This document shows, piece by piece, positions 15,558-24,702 of a stretch of 64,000 nt of DNA. Each line of letters begins with the position of its first letter. The first letter of the stretch is position 1. The stretch is from Shinella kummerowiae. Its GTDB lineage: Bacteria > Pseudomonadota > Alphaproteobacteria > Rhizobiales > Rhizobiaceae. The notes below the pieces were generated by a model that had not been told where the DNA came from, searched no databases, and saw only the letters and a list, made by a program, of their open reading frames with translations. Position numbers and translations under genes: made by a program. The DNA lies in NCBI RefSeq assembly GCF_009827055.1, contig NZ_WUMK01000001.1:124001-188000 (forward strand), read 5' to 3'.

Positions 15558-16691
15558 CTACCGCAGCAACGCCCGCGCCTCCTCTATGCCGAGCGCTTCC
15601 GGCTGGGTGCAGGTCGTCACGATATCGATGGCCCGCCCCTCGTCCGCCGAGCGCAGGATCGCCGTCAGAACATCGATCGTGTGCAGCGAGCGGTCGAGCG
15701 AGCAGCGATAGTCGCGGCCGGTCGTCACCGCCTCCATCATGTCGGCCAGGCCGATGCCGCGATAGTTGGCCTGTGTGCCCCAATCGAACTGGTAGTTCTG
15801 GGCGGTCAACGGATGATCCCAGACGTTCACCTCCTTCGACTCGCGGTCGTTGCCGGCCACTTCCACCTTGCCGCCGAAGAAGTTCGGGTCGGGCACGAAG
15901 ACGGCGCCGTCGGTACCGTAGAGCTCCATGTTCTGGTGGCGGTGCGCCCAGACGTCCCAACTCGCCATCAGCGCGATCTGCGCGCCGCTCTCGAATTCCA
16001 AGATGGCGTGGATGTTGGTCGCGACGATCACCGGCACCTTTTCGCCAAGGCGCGGACCGTTGCCGATGACACGCTCCTCGCGCGCCCGGTTGGCGAGCGC
16101 CACCACGCGCTTCACGGGACCGACGAGATTGACCAGATTGTTGACGTAGTAGGGACCGAGATCGAGGATCGGCCCGCCACCTGGGGCGAAGAAGAAATCC
16201 GGGTTCGGATGCCAGCTCTCCATGCCGGGCGAGAGCACATGCGCCGTGCCCGACATGATCTTGCCGACCTGCCCGCTGTCGATGATGTGGCGCGCGAACT
16301 GGTGCGAGCCGCCGAGATAGGTATCAGGTGCCGAACCGACTTTGAGGCCCTTGGCGTCGGCGATGCGGCGCAGGTCCTCGCCCTGTTCGATGGAGAGAAC
16401 GAAGGGCTTTTCCGAATAGACGTGTTTTCCCGCCTCCAGCGCCGCTTTCGAGACGGGGTAATGCGCCTCCGGCACCGTCAGGTTGACGATGACGTCGACC
16501 GCCGGATTGGCGAGCAGCGCGTCGATTGCCTGCGCCTCCACGCCGAACTCTTCCGAACGCGCCCTGGACGCGGCAGCGTTGATATCGGCGCAGGCGACAA
16601 GCTTCAGGTTCCTGAACATCGGGATCAGCTTGAAGTAAGCGCCCGAAATGTTGCCGCAGCCGATGATGCCGACTCCGTATTCCTTGCTCAT
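15558..16691 (-). CDS. Gfo/Idh/MocA family oxidoreductase
   Basis: A 377-residue NAD(P)-dependent sugar or cyclitol dehydrogenase. The Rossmann start is VGIIGCGNISGAYFK, the catalytic-lysine motif is VYSEKPFVLS, and the second domain has GGGPILDLGPYYVNNLVNLVG with the conserved Asp and Tyr. It is 12 bases downstream of the isomerase gene in the same direction and probably in one operon with the beta-mannosidase. Likely substrate a hexose or sugar acid; not determined. Confidence 0.9.
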   Translation of the reverse strand: MSKEYGVGIIGCGNISGAYFKLIPMFRNLKLVACADINAAASRARSEEFGVEAQAIDALLANPAVDVIVNLTVPEAHYPVSKAALEAGKHVYSEKPFVLSIEQGEDLRRIADAKGLKVGSAPDTYLGGSHQFARHIIDSGQVGKIMSGTAHVLSPGMESWHPNPDFFFAPGGGPILDLGPYYVNNLVNLVGPVKRVVALANRAREERVIGNGPRLGEKVPVIVATNIHAILEFESGAQIALMASWDVWAHRHQNMELYGTDGAVFVPDPNFFGGKVEVAGNDRESKEVNVWDHPLTAQNYQFDWGTQANYRGIGLADMMEAVTTGRDYRCSLDRSLHTIDVLTAILRSADEGRAIDIVTTCTQPEALGIEEARALLR

Positions 16692-16703
16692 GATGGTCAG
16701 TCC

Positions 16704-17465
16704 TCAGAATGCCTTGATGGTCTTGATCGAGCGCGTGGCAAGACGGGTGATGTCCTTGGGATTGTCATGCTCGACGATGAAGTGTTTGGCCGGCGTACCG
16801 GCGAGCGCCTTGGCGAGATCGCCCCAGGCAACCGTGCCGTGGCCGACATCCGCCCAGCCGTCCTCGTCCGTATTCTCACCCTCCGGCGCGATGTCCTTGA
16901 CGTGCACGGCGGTGATGCGGTTGCCGTATTTCTGGATCCAGGCGAAAGGATCGGCCCCGCCGCGGATGATCCAGGCGATATCCGCTTCCCAGGTCAGATC
17001 CGGCCCGCCGGCAAAGATATGATCCTGCGGAACCGAACCGTCCGGCAACGCGAAGAACTCGAAATCATGGTTGTGCCAACCGAAGGTCAGGCCCGCCTTG
17101 CGGATCGGCGCGCCGGCCTTCTGCAGGCGCTCGCCGAAGGCATGCCAGCCGGCGGCATCCGTCGGGCGTTGCTCCGGCAGGAGATAGGGGCAATAGACCG
17201 CCTCAATGCCGAGCGTACGGCAAATTTCCAGCACGCGCTCCGGCTCCGCCTCCAGCATGTCGAGGCCGAAATGGGCGGTCGGCATGCTGAGGCCGTTTTT
17301 ATCGAGATCGGCCTTCACTTGCTGGATGGCCGCATCGTCGAGCGAAGCATAGAGCGCGCCATAACCCTCAACCTGTTTGTAGCCGGCATCGGCAAGGATG
17401 CGGAACACTTCGGCGAAGGGCTGGAAATTGCGGGCGCTGTAAAGCTGGAAGCTGACGGTCTGCAT
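16704..17465 (-). CDS. Sugar phosphate isomerase/epimerase (AP-endonuclease-2 barrel)
   Basis: A 253-residue TIM-barrel protein of the xylose-isomerase-like family. Metal-ligand motifs are FGWHNHDFEF, DIAWI, AVHVKDI and IVEHDNP. It sits between a beta-mannosidase gene (16 bases upstream) and a Gfo/Idh/MocA dehydrogenase gene (12 bases downstream), so it likely acts on the freed sugar or its oxidised product. The substrate cannot be named. Confidence 0.88.
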   Translation of the reverse strand: MQTVSFQLYSARNFQPFAEVFRILADAGYKQVEGYGALYASLDDAAIQQVKADLDKNGLSMPTAHFGLDMLEAEPERVLEICRTLGIEAVYCPYLLPEQRPTDAAGWHAFGERLQKAGAPIRKAGLTFGWHNHDFEFFALPDGSVPQDHIFAGGPDLTWEADIAWIIRGGADPFAWIQKYGNRITAVHVKDIAPEGENTDEDGWADVGHGTVAWGDLAKALAGTPAKHFIVEHDNPKDITRLATRSIKTIKAF

Positions 17466-17480
17466 GAATGTCTCCTCGTA

Positions 17481-19958
17481 TCAGTCTTGGGAAGTGCATA
17501 AGTCTGGGGACGTCTGGCAGGAATGAAGATCGAGCCAATGGAATTCGGGCACCGCGCCGCTTTCTGCAGGCGTGAAGATCACGGTCTTCCGGTCGCCGGC
17601 GGTCAGATCGAAGGCATTGTCCGACCACCGGCCGGCAACGTCCGCTTCAAGCATCACGTGCAGCGCAAGCCTGGCCGCGGAGGCCGTGACGGCAAAGGTG
17701 CCGTCGTCGCGCGGCGCGACGTCGAGCGTCAGACCCGAGGCTTCGAGATCCAGCGCCTTGTAGTTGACCGCGACATGGTGCCCCTCGCCTTTCATGCCGT
17801 TCGACGCTTCGAAGGACCAGAAAAGCAACATGTCTTCCGGGAGGTCCGCGGCGAAGACCGAGAACAGCATCTCCGCCTTGTCCGGCCCGCACCGGCCTTC
17901 CGTGCCGCGATAGGGCTGACGCTCGCCGGCAAGCGAAACGAGCCAGGTGTCGAGCTTCACCGTCACCGTTTCCGCCGTGTCGTTGACGACGGAGAAGCCG
18001 ATGGTCTCGCCGTCCTTCGACGGGATAGCGGCGACGGCGACAGGCTGGAAGAAGCGGCGCACCATATAGTGCATGGCCTTCCAGCTGCCGCCGTAGTCGA
18101 GGCTCGACCAGGAGGCAACCGGCCAGGTGTCGTTGAGCTGCCAGTAGAGCGTGCCCATGCAATGGGGTTTGAGCGAGCGCCAGTATTCGACGGCACTGCG
18201 GATGGCCAGCCCCTGCTGGATCTGGCTCAGATAGACGAAGCTCGCAAAATCCTTGGGGAAGCGGAAATAGCGGAACATCGTGCCGGCGATACGCTCGTTG
18301 CCGCCGGCATTCTTCTGGTGGCTCTCCATCACCGGCGAGGCGATGTTCATGTCCTTCGTGTCCGCGAAGGTCTTCATGACCGGCATGGAGGTGTAGGACT
18401 GGAAGCCGAATTCCGAGCAAAAGCGCGGGCGCACGGTGCGGTAATTGTCGAAGGATTTGTTCTCGTGCCAGACGGACCAGTAATGCATGTCGCCGGAACC
18501 GTCGGCATGCCAGGCGTCGCCGAAATCGAGATAGCCGGAAGCCGGGCTCGACGGCCACCAGATCGCGCCGGGCGCGGCCTTTTTCATCGCCACTTCGATG
18601 GTGCGGTTGAGGCGGTCGTAGGAAACGAGGTAGCGGTCGCGGTTCTCTCGGCTGGCATCGAACCAGGTCAGCGCGCCGACCAGTTCATTGTCACCGCACC
18701 ACAGAACGATCGAGGGATGCGAGGCGAGGCGCTTGACCTGATAGTCCACCTCGGCGGCCACGTTGTCGAGGAAATCGACGGTCGAGGGATAGAGGTTGCA
18801 GGCGAACATGAAGTCCTGCCAGACCATCAGGCCGAGCTCGTCGCAGAGATCGTAGAACCAGTCCGGCTCGTAGAAACCGCCGCCCCAGACGCGCAGCATG
18901 TTCATGTTGGCATCGACGGCCGATTGCAGGAGATCGCGCACCGCGACGGGATTGATGCGCGACGGCAGCGCGTCGGCCGGAATCCAGTTAGCACCACGGC
19001 AGAAGATTTCGCGGCCGTTGACCTTGAGCGCAAAGCGGCTGCCCGGCTCGTCCTTGTCGATCAAAAGTTCGACCTGGCGCAGGCCGATGCGGCGCACCAC
19101 GCTCTCCGTCGGCGTCTCGACGCGCGCGGCATAGATCGTCTGCTCGCCATGCCCCGCCGGCCACCACAATGCCGGCTTCTCGATGCGGAACATGTGTGTC
19201 AGCAGCGTCTCGCCGGCACTGACACCGATATCGAGCCGCACCCGCTCCTCGCCGAGGGCAAAATGCACCGGCAGGATACCCGGCGCCTCGGCGTGGAGGG
19301 TGGCGGTGACGTAAAGATCGACGGCCCCGTCGGCATGATGGAACTGCCGCGTTGTGACATGCTCGATGCGCGCGGCCTCGAGCTTGCGCAGGACGATCTC
19401 GCCGTAGATGCCGAGCGGCGCAATCGCGATGTTCCAGTCCCAGCCGAAATGGCATTGCGGCTTGCGCAGCATGTTGCCGTTCGGGATCGGCGAATTGCCC
19501 GTCGACCACGGAATGAAGAAAGGCTGATCCGCCTGGCGCGCGGCGCCGGCTGCGATGCTCGAATGGATCAGCACCTTCAGCGTGTTCTCGCCAATCTTGA
19601 GCGCATCGGTGACATCAGGCCGATAGCGCCGGAAGCAATTGTCGGTATCGAGCACCAGCACACCGTTCACATAGACGGAAGCGACGGTGTCGATGCTGCC
19701 GATATCGAGATACCAGTCGCCCTCCAGCATGCCCGGCGAGACGTCAAAGGTGCGCTCGAGCGCCCATTCCTTCTCTGCCACCCACTGCACGTCCCGCTCG
19801 TTGCGGCCGGTATAGGGATCAGGGATGAGGCCGGCTGCAAGCAGCGCGCTGTGCACGTCGCCCGGCACGCGCATCGGCGCCGCATGGGTGGCATCGACGC
19901 TGGCAAGCTGCCAGGTGCCGGAAAGGTCTATGGCGGTGATGGTGGATGTCTTGGTCAT
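17481..19958 (-). CDS. Beta-mannosidase, glycoside hydrolase family 2
   Basis: An 825-residue GH2 enzyme removing beta-linked mannose from the non-reducing end of manno-oligosaccharides. It has the N-terminal jelly-roll (SGTWQLASVD, VPGDVHSALLAAGLIPDPY), the HFGWDWNIAIAPLGIYG stretch typical of beta-mannosidases, and the barrel with acid/base Glu425 (WCGDNEL) and nucleophile Glu516 (RFCSEFGFQSY). No signal peptide, so cytoplasmic, acting after uptake. The ABC transporter next to it (20053-24289) is on the same strand with a 94-base gap and probably supplies its substrate. Confidence 0.94.
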   Translation of the reverse strand: MTKTSTITAIDLSGTWQLASVDATHAAPMRVPGDVHSALLAAGLIPDPYTGRNERDVQWVAEKEWALERTFDVSPGMLEGDWYLDIGSIDTVASVYVNGVLVLDTDNCFRRYRPDVTDALKIGENTLKVLIHSSIAAGAARQADQPFFIPWSTGNSPIPNGNMLRKPQCHFGWDWNIAIAPLGIYGEIVLRKLEAARIEHVTTRQFHHADGAVDLYVTATLHAEAPGILPVHFALGEERVRLDIGVSAGETLLTHMFRIEKPALWWPAGHGEQTIYAARVETPTESVVRRIGLRQVELLIDKDEPGSRFALKVNGREIFCRGANWIPADALPSRINPVAVRDLLQSAVDANMNMLRVWGGGFYEPDWFYDLCDELGLMVWQDFMFACNLYPSTVDFLDNVAAEVDYQVKRLASHPSIVLWCGDNELVGALTWFDASRENRDRYLVSYDRLNRTIEVAMKKAAPGAIWWPSSPASGYLDFGDAWHADGSGDMHYWSVWHENKSFDNYRTVRPRFCSEFGFQSYTSMPVMKTFADTKDMNIASPVMESHQKNAGGNERIAGTMFRYFRFPKDFASFVYLSQIQQGLAIRSAVEYWRSLKPHCMGTLYWQLNDTWPVASWSSLDYGGSWKAMHYMVRRFFQPVAVAAIPSKDGETIGFSVVNDTAETVTVKLDTWLVSLAGERQPYRGTEGRCGPDKAEMLFSVFAADLPEDMLLFWSFEASNGMKGEGHHVAVNYKALDLEASGLTLDVAPRDDGTFAVTASAARLALHVMLEADVAGRWSDNAFDLTAGDRKTVIFTPAESGAVPEFHWLDLHSCQTSPDLCTSQD

Positions 19959-20052
19959 GACGGTATCTCTGACATTCGTGGGCGGGGCAAAGTGCCCCTC
20001 ACCTGCCTATGGGGAGACGGTGGCCGGCTGGCCGGATGAGGAGCAGCGGGCT

Positions 20053-21141
20053 CTAGATCCGCTCTTCCGTGCCCGCATCGAACAGCGACGCCAGGCCCAT
20101 ATCGAAGGAGAGCCGCACCGCCGTGCCCGGCGCGAAACGCCGCGCGCCAGCGACACGAACGGACATGCTGTGGCCGGCATGTTTCAACCAGAGCAGGTTG
20201 TCGGCACCCATCGGCTCCTCGATGTCGACCGTGGCCTGATGTGCCTCCGCCCCGGCACTGTCCTCATTGACCTTCACATGTTCCGGCCGGACACCCAGCA
20301 CGACCTTGCGGCCGGCCTGCAGCGGTTCGGCAGCGCTGTAGCCGTCGAGCGAGAAATCCACGCCGTTCGTATGGAAGACTGGCTTGCCGTCCTTCTCGAC
20401 GATTTCTCCGCGCAGGAAGGTCATGGACGGCGAGCCTATGAAGCCCGCGACGAACATGTTCTTCGGCGCATTGTAGATCGTGTTCGGATCGGCAAGCTGC
20501 TGGATGACACCGCTCTTCATGATGGCGATGCGATCGGCGAGCGTCAGTGCCTCGATCTGGTCGTGGGTGACATAGATCATCGTGTTCTTCAGCGATTGGT
20601 GCAGCCGCTTGATTTCCACGCGCAACTCCGAGCGCAGCTTGGCATCGAGGTTGGAAAGCGGTTCGTCGAACAGGAAGACGTCCACATCGCGCACCAGTGC
20701 CCGGCCGATCGCCACACGCTGGCGCTGGCCGCCGGAAAGCTCCGAAGGCTTGCGCTTCAGGAGCGGGCCGATCTGCAAAATTTCGGCGGCCCGCTGGATG
20801 CGCTTCTCGATCTCCGGCTTCGGCATCTTGGCGACCTGCAGGCCGAACGACAGGTTCTTCTCCACCGTCATCTGCGGATAGAGCGCATAGGACTGGAACA
20901 CCATGCCGATGCCGCGGTCCTTGGGCTCCTCCCAGGTGACGTTCTTGTCCTTGATGAAGATTTGCCCACCGGTCGGCTCCAAGAGGCCGGCGATGCAGTT
21001 GAGCAGCGTCGACTTCCCGCAGCCGGACGAACCGAGCAGCACGAGGAATTCACCATTGCCGATATCGAGATTGAGGTTTTCCAGCACGTTGACCGCGCCG
21101 AAACTCAAAGACAGGTCCCTGATGGATACGGAGTTCTGCAT
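20053..21141 (-). CDS. Sugar ABC transporter ATP-binding protein (MalK/UgpC type)
   Basis: A 362-residue ATPase with Walker A GSSGCGKSTLL, signature LSGGQRQRVAIGRALVRD, Walker B VFLFDEPLSNLDAKLR and switch VTHDQIEAL. The C-terminal 120 residues are the OB-like regulatory domain of CUT1 ATPases (GVRPEHVKV). It energises the permease pair immediately upstream (3-base gap). As these ATPases can be shared between importers, substrate depends on the binding protein. Confidence 0.93.
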   Translation of the reverse strand: MQNSVSIRDLSLSFGAVNVLENLNLDIGNGEFLVLLGSSGCGKSTLLNCIAGLLEPTGGQIFIKDKNVTWEEPKDRGIGMVFQSYALYPQMTVEKNLSFGLQVAKMPKPEIEKRIQRAAEILQIGPLLKRKPSELSGGQRQRVAIGRALVRDVDVFLFDEPLSNLDAKLRSELRVEIKRLHQSLKNTMIYVTHDQIEALTLADRIAIMKSGVIQQLADPNTIYNAPKNMFVAGFIGSPSMTFLRGEIVEKDGKPVFHTNGVDFSLDGYSAAEPLQAGRKVVLGVRPEHVKVNEDSAGAEAHQATVDIEEPMGADNLLWLKHAGHSMSVRVAGARRFAPGTAVRLSFDMGLASLFDAGTEERI

Positions 21142-21144
21142 GGC

Positions 21145-22083
21145 TTAACCCTTGACTGCGCCGGCGGCGATGCCGCGGACGAACAGCCGTCCCGACACGA
21201 AATAGACGATGAGCGGAACCGCACCGGTGAGCAGGGTCGCGGCCATGTTGACGTTGTATTCCTTCACCCCCTGAACGGAGTTGACGATGTTGTTGAGCTG
21301 CACCGTCATCGGGTAATATTCCGGCCGCGTGAACACGACGCCGAACAGGAAATCGTTCCAGATGCCGGTGATCTGCAGGATCATCGCCACGACGAAGATC
21401 GGCAGCGACATCGGCAGCATGATGCGGAAGTAGATTTGCCAGAACCCGGCGCCATCGATGCGCGCCGCCTTGAACAGTTCTTCTGGCAACGACGAGAAGT
21501 AGTTGCGGAACAGCAGCGTCAGGATCGGCATGCCAAAGATGGTGTGCACGATGACGAGGCCGGTCAGCGTGCCGTAGATGCCCATTTCGCGCAGCACGAT
21601 GACGATCGGGTAGATCATCACCTGATAGGGAATGAAGGCACCGACGATGAGGATGGTGAAGAACAGGTCGGCGCCCTTGAACTTCCAGTTGGCCAGCGCA
21701 TAGCCGTTGACCGAGGCGACGAGGATCGAGATCAGCGTCGAGGGAACGGTGATGCGCACCGAATTCCAGAAGCCGCGCGAAAGACCGTCGCAGTTGAGGC
21801 CCGTGCAGGCCTGCGCCCACGCCTTCACCCAAGGCTCGAAGGTTACTTCCAGCGGCGGAGAGAAAATGTTGCCGAGACGGATTTCCGGCATGCCCTTCAT
21901 GGACGTGACGACCATCACATAAAGCGGCAGCAGGTAGTAGAGCGCTGCCACGGCAAGCGTGCCGTAGAGCATGATGTTGCGGCCGGAGAGCGCGCGACGG
22001 GGTTTGGCGCCGCGTGGTTCGACGCCTGCCCTGGTGGCGGCGGCGAGTGCTGGGCCTGGGTTGAGGGCGACGGTATCAGACAC
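21145..22083 (-). CDS. Sugar ABC transporter permease (MalG type)
   Basis: A 312-residue CUT1 inner-membrane permease with six helices after a cytoplasmic N-terminus. The EAA loop is FKAARIDGAGFWQIYFRIMLPMS. It overlaps the partner permease gene by eight bases. Its sequence type is close to the glucose/mannose GtsC group by eye. Confidence 0.92.
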   Translation of the reverse strand: MSDTVALNPGPALAAATRAGVEPRGAKPRRALSGRNIMLYGTLAVAALYYLLPLYVMVVTSMKGMPEIRLGNIFSPPLEVTFEPWVKAWAQACTGLNCDGLSRGFWNSVRITVPSTLISILVASVNGYALANWKFKGADLFFTILIVGAFIPYQVMIYPIVIVLREMGIYGTLTGLVIVHTIFGMPILTLLFRNYFSSLPEELFKAARIDGAGFWQIYFRIMLPMSLPIFVVAMILQITGIWNDFLFGVVFTRPEYYPMTVQLNNIVNSVQGVKEYNVNMAATLLTGAVPLIVYFVSGRLFVRGIAAGAVKG

Positions 22084-22978
22084 GCTTGCGTCCTCCGAAT
22101 TCGAGATAGGCCCAGGGCACGATGATGATGGCGACGGTGACGAGCATCATGGTGGAGGCGGCAAAGCCCTGCCCCAGATTCTGCGCCTGGAACATGTAGT
22201 CATAGACGTATTTTGCCGGCACTTCGGAGGCGATCCCCGGCCCGCCGCTGGTCTGCGCCACCACGAGATCGTAGACCTTGACGATGCCGCTCGCGATGAT
22301 GACCAGCGTCGTGATGAAGACCGGGCGCATCATGGGAATGACGATGAAGAGATAGGTCTTCCACATCGGGATCCCGTCGACGCGGGACGCCTTCCAGATG
22401 TCCTCGTCGATACCGCGCAACCCCGCGAGCAGCAGGCACATGACGAGACCCGTGCCCTGCCAGAGCCCGGCGATCAGCACGCCGTAAATGACGATGTCGG
22501 CATTGTAGAGCGGATCGAAGGTGAAGCTCGTCCAGCCGAGCGAGCGCACCACCGACTGGACGCCGAACTCCGGATTGAGAATCCACTGCCAGACGAGGCC
22601 GGTGACGATGAAGGACAGCGCGAAGGGATAGAGGAAGATCGTGCGAAACGTGTTCTCGAAGCGGATCTTCTGGTCCATCAGCGCGGCCAGCAGGAAGCCG
22701 ATCACCAGGCTGAACACCAGCGTGAAGGCGCCATAGATCGCAAGGTTCTGGATCGAGACGATCCAGCGCGGCGCATCCCACAGCCGCTCGTACTGGTCGA
22801 AACCGACGAACTTTGCGCGCGGCAGCAGTTTGGAATTGGTGAACGAATAGACGACCGTCCAGATCGTCCCGCCGAGAAAGATGACGACGGCGGTGAGCAT
22901 CATCGGAATGGAAGCGATCTTGGAACTGAGATTGCGCAGCAGCTTGCTGGGGCGACCGGTGTGTGCCTGGCCCGTCAT
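22076..22978 (-). CDS. Sugar ABC transporter permease (MalF type)
   Basis: A 300-residue CUT1 permease; six membrane helices, EAA loop WKASRVDGIPMWKTYLFIVIP. The FLYPFALSFIVTGLVWQWIL helix resembles GtsB-type glucose/mannose permeases. It lies 75 bases downstream of the binding-protein gene and overlaps the second permease gene. Confidence 0.92.
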   Translation of the reverse strand: MTGQAHTGRPSKLLRNLSSKIASIPMMLTAVVIFLGGTIWTVVYSFTNSKLLPRAKFVGFDQYERLWDAPRWIVSIQNLAIYGAFTLVFSLVIGFLLAALMDQKIRFENTFRTIFLYPFALSFIVTGLVWQWILNPEFGVQSVVRSLGWTSFTFDPLYNADIVIYGVLIAGLWQGTGLVMCLLLAGLRGIDEDIWKASRVDGIPMWKTYLFIVIPMMRPVFITTLVIIASGIVKVYDLVVAQTSGGPGIASEVPAKYVYDYMFQAQNLGQGFAASTMMLVTVAIIIVPWAYLEFGGRKRV

Positions 22979-23053
22979 GGGTCACTCCTCCTTGGTCTCG
23001 ATCAGGGGGATCGGCTGATGGCAGAACCACCAGCCGACATCACGCAGTCCTGA

Positions 23054-24289
23054 TCACTCCGCCGAAGCGATGATATCGACAAAACGCTTCTGCGCGTCTT
23101 CCGGCGTCATCGAAGGGTTGGCGAAGAACTCGGAGAACAGGTCTTCCTTCTGCTTCTGGCTGTCGGCCGAAAGCAGCTGGTCGACCCACTGGATCACATT
23201 GCCCTTGGCCAGGATTTCCAGGCCTTTCTTCATGCAGTCGTTGGCGGCAGCCAGATCGACATCGCCGCGCACCGGAAGAGACCCCTTCTTCAGGTTGAAA
23301 GCCACCTGCACCGCCGGACTGACGAGCGTCGAGGCGAGCACCTCCTGCGCTTTCGACTTTTCCTCATCCTCGAGAAGCGGGAAATAGAATGCGTCGCCGC
23401 CCGTGGCGATGACTTCGGTCACACCGAGACCCGGCAGGCAGGTATAGTCCTTGCCCGCAACTTTGCCGGCGAGCGCGAATTCGCCCTGCGCCCAGTCGCC
23501 CATGATCTGGCCGCCGGCCTTTCCGGTGATGACCATGTTGGTCGCCTGGTTCCAATCCTGCACATTCGTGCCCTTGGACATGCGGCGGGCATCGTCGGCA
23601 GCCTTGAAGACCCTTGCGATGTCCGGACCGGCAGCGACCTCCTCGTCCTTGTCGCCAAAGACCTTCTGATAGACGTCCTTGCCGGCAATCGCCACCATCA
23701 GAACGTCGAAGGCCCCGGCGGCCTGCCACGGCTGGCCACCGACGGCGAGCGGAACGATGCCGGCCTTTTCGAGCGCTGGCGCGGCGGCAACGAATTCATC
23801 CCAGTTCTTCGGAACAGCAACGCCCGCCGTCTCGAAGGCGCCGTTGGACAGCCACAGCCACTGCCAGGAGTGAATATTGACCGGGGCGCAGTAGATCTTG
23901 CCGTCGATCGTGCAGCTATCGAGCAGGCTCGCCGGCTTGATGATGTCCTTCCAGTTTTCGCGCGTCGCGACATCGGTCAGGTCGCGCATCAGGCCGGCCT
24001 CGACCAGCTCCTCGGCCTGACGGCCGTGGTTGAACTGCGTGGCGGCCATCGGGTCGCCGCCAGTGATGCGGCTGACCATGATCGGCCGTGCCGTGCCGCC
24101 GGAGCCGGCGATGGCGCCGTCCACCCATTTGCTGCCCGTCGCGTCGAAGGCCTTTGCCAGCTCGGCGACCGCAGCGGCCTCCCCGCCGGACGTCCACCAA
24201 TGGGTTACTTCCAGATCGGTCGCATTGGCTGCGGCGAACGGCAGAACCACTGTCGCTGCCAAGATAGCAGCCATAGAGCGAATTTTCAT
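23054..24289 (-). CDS. Sugar ABC transporter substrate-binding protein
   Basis: A 411-residue periplasmic CUT1 binding protein. Signal peptide of about 23 residues (MKIRSMAAILAATVVLPFAAANA), then LEVTHWWTSGGEAAAVAELA, a start very like GtsA-type glucose/mannose binders. With a beta-mannosidase downstream, mannose or short mannosides are the likely ligand, by inference. It is the first gene of the minus-strand transport operon and is divergent from a LacI-type regulator, with 413 bases between. Confidence 0.92.
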   Translation of the reverse strand: MKIRSMAAILAATVVLPFAAANATDLEVTHWWTSGGEAAAVAELAKAFDATGSKWVDGAIAGSGGTARPIMVSRITGGDPMAATQFNHGRQAEELVEAGLMRDLTDVATRENWKDIIKPASLLDSCTIDGKIYCAPVNIHSWQWLWLSNGAFETAGVAVPKNWDEFVAAAPALEKAGIVPLAVGGQPWQAAGAFDVLMVAIAGKDVYQKVFGDKDEEVAAGPDIARVFKAADDARRMSKGTNVQDWNQATNMVITGKAGGQIMGDWAQGEFALAGKVAGKDYTCLPGLGVTEVIATGGDAFYFPLLEDEEKSKAQEVLASTLVSPAVQVAFNLKKGSLPVRGDVDLAAANDCMKKGLEILAKGNVIQWVDQLLSADSQKQKEDLFSEFFANPSMTPEDAQKRFVDIIASAE

Positions 24290-24702
24290 GAGTCTCCTCC
24301 CTCACTGAAACGTTGCAGTAAAAAGCTAACCCAATCGATTTAATCGCGCAACAGGGTCGACGCACAAATGTTGATTCCCACCCAACGACGAACGCGTTCC
24401 TGCCGTTAAAGGCTACGCAGCACACCGCATCGCGGCCTTCAAATAGACGACTAAAATATTGTATTAATACAATAATTTTTGAAGCAATCGAGAAAACCAA
24501 CGAGAGAAATTTCGCTGTCGCACAAATTACGACTTTGCGGTGCAACGCCGGATTTCACGCACAAACGCACGTAAAACGCCCAATTTTCCTCTCGACAAAG
24601 AAACTGCATCGTTACAGATTTAAGGGATCGCAGGTGAGGAGTGGCGGCCGGTGCCAAAAAATGTATAACCGGGCGCTAATACGGAAGAGTGGCAGGCAGG
24701 GG
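24290..24702. promoter_or_regulatory. Divergent control region of the sugar transport operon and lacI-type gene
   Basis: A 413-base gap with no gene that I can support. AT-rich central part (24440-24500). AATCGATTTA at 24333-24342, about 45 bases before the binding-protein start, is a LacI-style half-palindrome (AATCGATT core) and recurs at 28722-28731 before gnd. It is the best operator candidate for the adjacent regulator. Confidence 0.5.

Noticed and set aside
17523-20039. An 838-codon frame antisense to the beta-mannosidase
   Set aside because: No recognisable domain; shadow of the GH2 gene whose catalytic residues are clear.
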